Shown here one piece after another: positions 33,889 to 36,210 of a stretch of 36,210 nucleotides of DNA. The first letter of the stretch is position 1, and each line of letters begins with the position of its first letter. A program made the translations under genes and the position numbers. The notes beneath the pieces were generated by a model. That model was given only the letters and a program-made list of their open reading frames with translations, was not told the origin of the DNA and made no database searches. This DNA comes from an uncultured Pseudomonadota bacterium (GTDB taxonomy: Bacteria > Pseudomonadota > Gammaproteobacteria > Burkholderiales > Methylophilaceae), in assembly GCA_903838125.1 (NCBI GenBank), contig CAILXF010000044.1, positions 1 through 36,210 on the forward strand, given 5' to 3'.

Positions 33889-34959
33889 ATGGATTATAAA
33901 AAAATACTTAATTATAATTTTTCTTTAAAAGAAAATTTTAACAGTACTGCAAAATGGCCTTTATTAATCGCCATCATCACTTCGGCTATTTCTCTAGTAC
34001 TGACTTACTTTATTCTTAATATCTATGGTAATTACGATATTCATGCCGCAGGCAATGCTAAGTATGATTCATTAGTGCAAGAAAGGCAGCATCTGAAGAA
34101 CGATCTGAAGTTACTGCTAAAAGATAACCGCACATACCTAACTGATCTTGAGAATTCTCCAAAATCAAAATCAGAACTTGCTAGCTCACTTACCAATCTC
34201 CTCTCGGAGAGTAGGCTTAAACTCATAAAATTAAACACCAATGACAGCACGCCAAATAGTAAAGATGCGACCCTAGTGATTGAAGCTGAGGGCTCTTACG
34301 ATCAGGTATTGCACTTCACTCAAGCAGTCAATGCGAAAGTAGCCTCTAGCGAGGTTGAAGTGCTAAAAATAACCAAGTTAAAAGATAAAGGATTATTACA
34401 CCTGACCTTAGCCCTAAAGTTTAATAATCCACCACATCTAAACGCTTCCTCAATCAACTTAAACCATCAAGCATTTAATGACGCAACACATGGCGGAATT
34501 TTTGAAGGATGGCACATGATAAAAGCTGGATTTGTTCAAGTTGATCCAGCCAACCAGCCTAACGTTAACGACCCAATCACTAAAAAAGACCCATTCCAAG
34601 CGCCAGAAACCCCACCAGTTGATACGAAAAATGGTGCCGATAAAAAAGCTGAGAACACTAATCGCAGCGGATTTTTCTTGTCTGGCATTATGTATTCCAA
34701 AAAAACTAGCTTGTGTGTGATTACAATTCCAAGTGGTGAGTCTAAGGTATTCACTGCAGGGGATCTGGTAAACCAAAAACTAAGAATTCAAGAAATTGCC
34801 CGTGACCACATCGTTCTAAGTTCTAAAATCCAAGGGGTTAGTCACATCGGATCTAAAAAACATAGACCAAGACAAATTGAGCCTAAACAAGAAAACACTT
34901 TCCAAATAAACCCTGATAGACAAATCACATTCCACCTTGGGGAAGAAATCTTGCTATGA
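33889..34959 (+). CDS. PilO-PilP fusion protein
   Basis: 356 residues. One membrane helix (about 24-46) is followed by a coiled coil (about 60-100) and a PilO-like domain (LLSESRLKLIKL, then IEAEGSYDQVLHFTQAV). A linker rich in Pro/Lys and the PilP-like motif DPFQAPETPPV follow (about 226-238). The C-terminal small beta domain (FFLSGIMYSKKTSLCVITIPSGESKVFTAGDLVNQKLRIQEIARDHIVL in outline, residues about 260-307) resembles PilP/GspC HR domains that contact the secretin. No lipobox is present, so the PilP part is anchored through the PilO helix. The stop overlaps the next start by four bases. Confidence 0.85.
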   Translation: MDYKKILNYNFSLKENFNSTAKWPLLIAIITSAISLVLTYFILNIYGNYDIHAAGNAKYDSLVQERQHLKNDLKLLLKDNRTYLTDLENSPKSKSELASSLTNLLSESRLKLIKLNTNDSTPNSKDATLVIEAEGSYDQVLHFTQAVNAKVASSEVEVLKITKLKDKGLLHLTLALKFNNPPHLNASSINLNHQAFNDATHGGIFEGWHMIKAGFVQVDPANQPNVNDPITKKDPFQAPETPPVDTKNGADKKAENTNRSGFFLSGIMYSKKTSLCVITIPSGESKVFTAGDLVNQKLRIQEIARDHIVLSSKIQGVSHIGSKKHRPRQIEPKQENTFQINPDRQITFHLGEEILL

Positions 34960-36210
34960 AAAACTACCACCTTATACCCTTATTTTTCTTATTGACCACA
35001 ACAGGTTGCGCACCTACGGCTGTTGTCAAATCTGATGTCAATGCATCTTCTAAATCCACACGTGACAGTGTAGTTGATCTTCGAGATAAAGATAAAGTGG
35101 ACGTGTCAGACATTACTAAGCTTGAAGATGCTAAAAAAAGCCTAGAAGAAAATCGTAATAACGTAATTGAAATTAAAAGCACTGAGCCTGGCCTAAAGTT
35201 TACAGATTCCAAATGGAAAGACTTTCCTATTACTTTGGATTTGAATGCAGTTCCCCTGCGTGTTTATTTTGAGATGCTGAATAAATTAACTTACATCAAC
35301 TTTGTTATGGGTGAAGAAGTGAAAGGGGATGTCAGTATTAACCTAAAAGATGTTAACTGGATTGAATCGCTAGAGATTGTGCTCAAAAATAAAAACTTGA
35401 TTAGTGATGTAGATCAGTCAGGCAAAGTCGTTTCTATTCATAGTCATGATTTTGTAGCGAGTCAAAGTGAGTCCTTGCAAAAAGCACTTTCATCTAAAAT
35501 GACTGCACAAAAAGCTTATGCGAACTTAGAGTCTAAATCGACTGCAATTATAAGGCTTTATTACACAAAACCAGACATCTTGGCTCAGCAGCTAAAAGAT
35601 GTAATTCAAACCCTAGATGCTGGAGGTACACAAGCAAGCACATCAAAAAATTTGCGTGCTTCCTTTGTGATTGATGCTCGTACTAATTCCATTATTATCC
35701 AGGCGACGCCATCTGATATGGAGTGGATTAAAACTGCAATCAACAGTCTAGATAAGCCAACTAGCCAGGTTCTCGTTGAAGTGTTTATTGTGGAAGCCAC
35801 AGATAACTTCGAACAACAATTAGGTAGCCGTATATCGTTTTTTAATAAAGGAAAAAATGGCCTTTACCAAGGTATTTCAGGCACGCAAGGTGGCGGCGTC
35901 ACAACCGCAACGGGAATCGATCTGTCAACAACAGGTGGCAACATTGCTAACAATGCTCTCGCAAATCCGCTTGGTGGTATTGCCGCAACTTTTGGCGGTT
36001 TAAATACAACTTTAAGACTTGAGCTACAGGCCATGCAATCAGAGAGCTTAATTAAGATTGTTTCAAACCCGAAACTGTTTATTATTGACAACGAGCAAGC
36101 GACAATTACCGATGGTACTGAAGTTCCTTTCAACACAGTTGCTCAGTTAGGATCAACCCCAACCACGCAATTCAAAAATGTATCACTCCAATTGCAAGTT
36201 AAGCCAACCG
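34956..36210 (+). CDS. pilQ: PilQ-like secretin, lipoprotein, 5' part
   Basis: 418 codons are visible and the frame runs off the right edge. ATG 34956 overlaps the previous stop (ATGA). The N-terminus MKNYHLIPLFFLLTTTGC is a lipoprotein signal with Cys18 as the lipidated residue. An STN/N0-type domain (DFPITLDLNAVPLRVYFEML; VSINLKDVNWIESLEIVL), an N1 domain (IIRLYYTKPDILAQQLKDVI; VIDARTNSIIIQA) and the start of the secretin pore (VSNPKLFIIDNEQATITDGTEVPFNT) follow in order. PilQ of most type IVa pili is not a lipoprotein, whereas MshL and other type IVb-like secretins often are. It forms the outer-membrane gate of the second pilus. Confidence 0.92.
   Translation, partial: MKNYHLIPLFFLLTTTGCAPTAVVKSDVNASSKSTRDSVVDLRDKDKVDVSDITKLEDAKKSLEENRNNVIEIKSTEPGLKFTDSKWKDFPITLDLNAVPLRVYFEMLNKLTYINFVMGEEVKGDVSINLKDVNWIESLEIVLKNKNLISDVDQSGKVVSIHSHDFVASQSESLQKALSSKMTAQKAYANLESKSTAIIRLYYTKPDILAQQLKDVIQTLDAGGTQASTSKNLRASFVIDARTNSIIIQATPSDMEWIKTAINSLDKPTSQVLVEVFIVEATDNFEQQLGSRISFFNKGKNGLYQGISGTQGGGVTTATGIDLSTTGGNIANNALANPLGGIAATFGGLNTTLRLELQAMQSESLIKIVSNPKLFIIDNEQATITDGTEVPFNTVAQLGSTPTTQFKNVSLQLQVKPT

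Overview
The window looks like a chromosomal segment of a betaproteobacterium, most likely a Methylophilaceae/Nitrosomonadales-type organism. This is inferred from housekeeping gene order (RpfE-type gene, recJ, nnrD, tpiA, secG, tRNA-Leu), from fairly AT-rich genes, and from protein resemblance recognised by eye. No database search was possible.

Layout. (1) 1-2257: the 3' end of a large RTX/VWA adhesin secreted by a type I system, cut by the left edge, followed by two hairpins. (2) 2363-2518: a broken C-terminal TonB-like fragment on the minus strand. It ends at about 2520, where base composition changes sharply. (3) 2890-7856: housekeeping block: RpfE-type protein, recJ, NAD(P)H-hydrate dehydratase, tpiA with its own sigma-70 promoter, secG, tRNA-Leu(GAG) and a strong terminator. 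(4) 7958-23513: an MSHA-type pilus locus in three blocks: motor and platform (mshE, mshG, plus strand); pilin block on the minus strand (mshA paralogue, mshC, mshD, mshO, a 907-residue MshP-like protein, second mshA paralogue); and alignment/secretin block (mshI, mshJ, mshK, mshL, mshM, mshN, plus strand). (5) 23602-24402: a complete EAL-domain c-di-GMP phosphodiesterase on the minus strand. (6) 24585 to the right edge: a second, compact type IV pilus operon: two pilin-like genes, a PilT-like ATPase, four minor pilin-like genes (FimT, PilV, PilW, PilX types), an unknown exported protein, a PilY1-like protein, a PilM-PilN fusion, a PilO-PilP fusion, and a lipoprotein PilQ secretin that runs off the edge.

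How the genes work together. Both pilus loci have prepilins with a processing site plus an alignment complex and a secretin, and both lack a prepilin peptidase. The MSHA locus has an extension-type ATPase and platform protein but no retraction ATPase. The second locus has a retraction-type ATPase but, within the window, no extension ATPase or platform protein. They may therefore share parts with each other or with genes elsewhere. The EAL enzyme between them, and the MshEN (c-di-GMP-binding type) N-terminus of MshE, suggest c-di-GMP control. The most unusual points are the double fusion alignment complex of the second pilus, the MshP-like protein carrying phage tail-fibre-like modules, a similar module inside the PilY1-like protein, and the flanking mshA paralogues with matching 3' hairpins.
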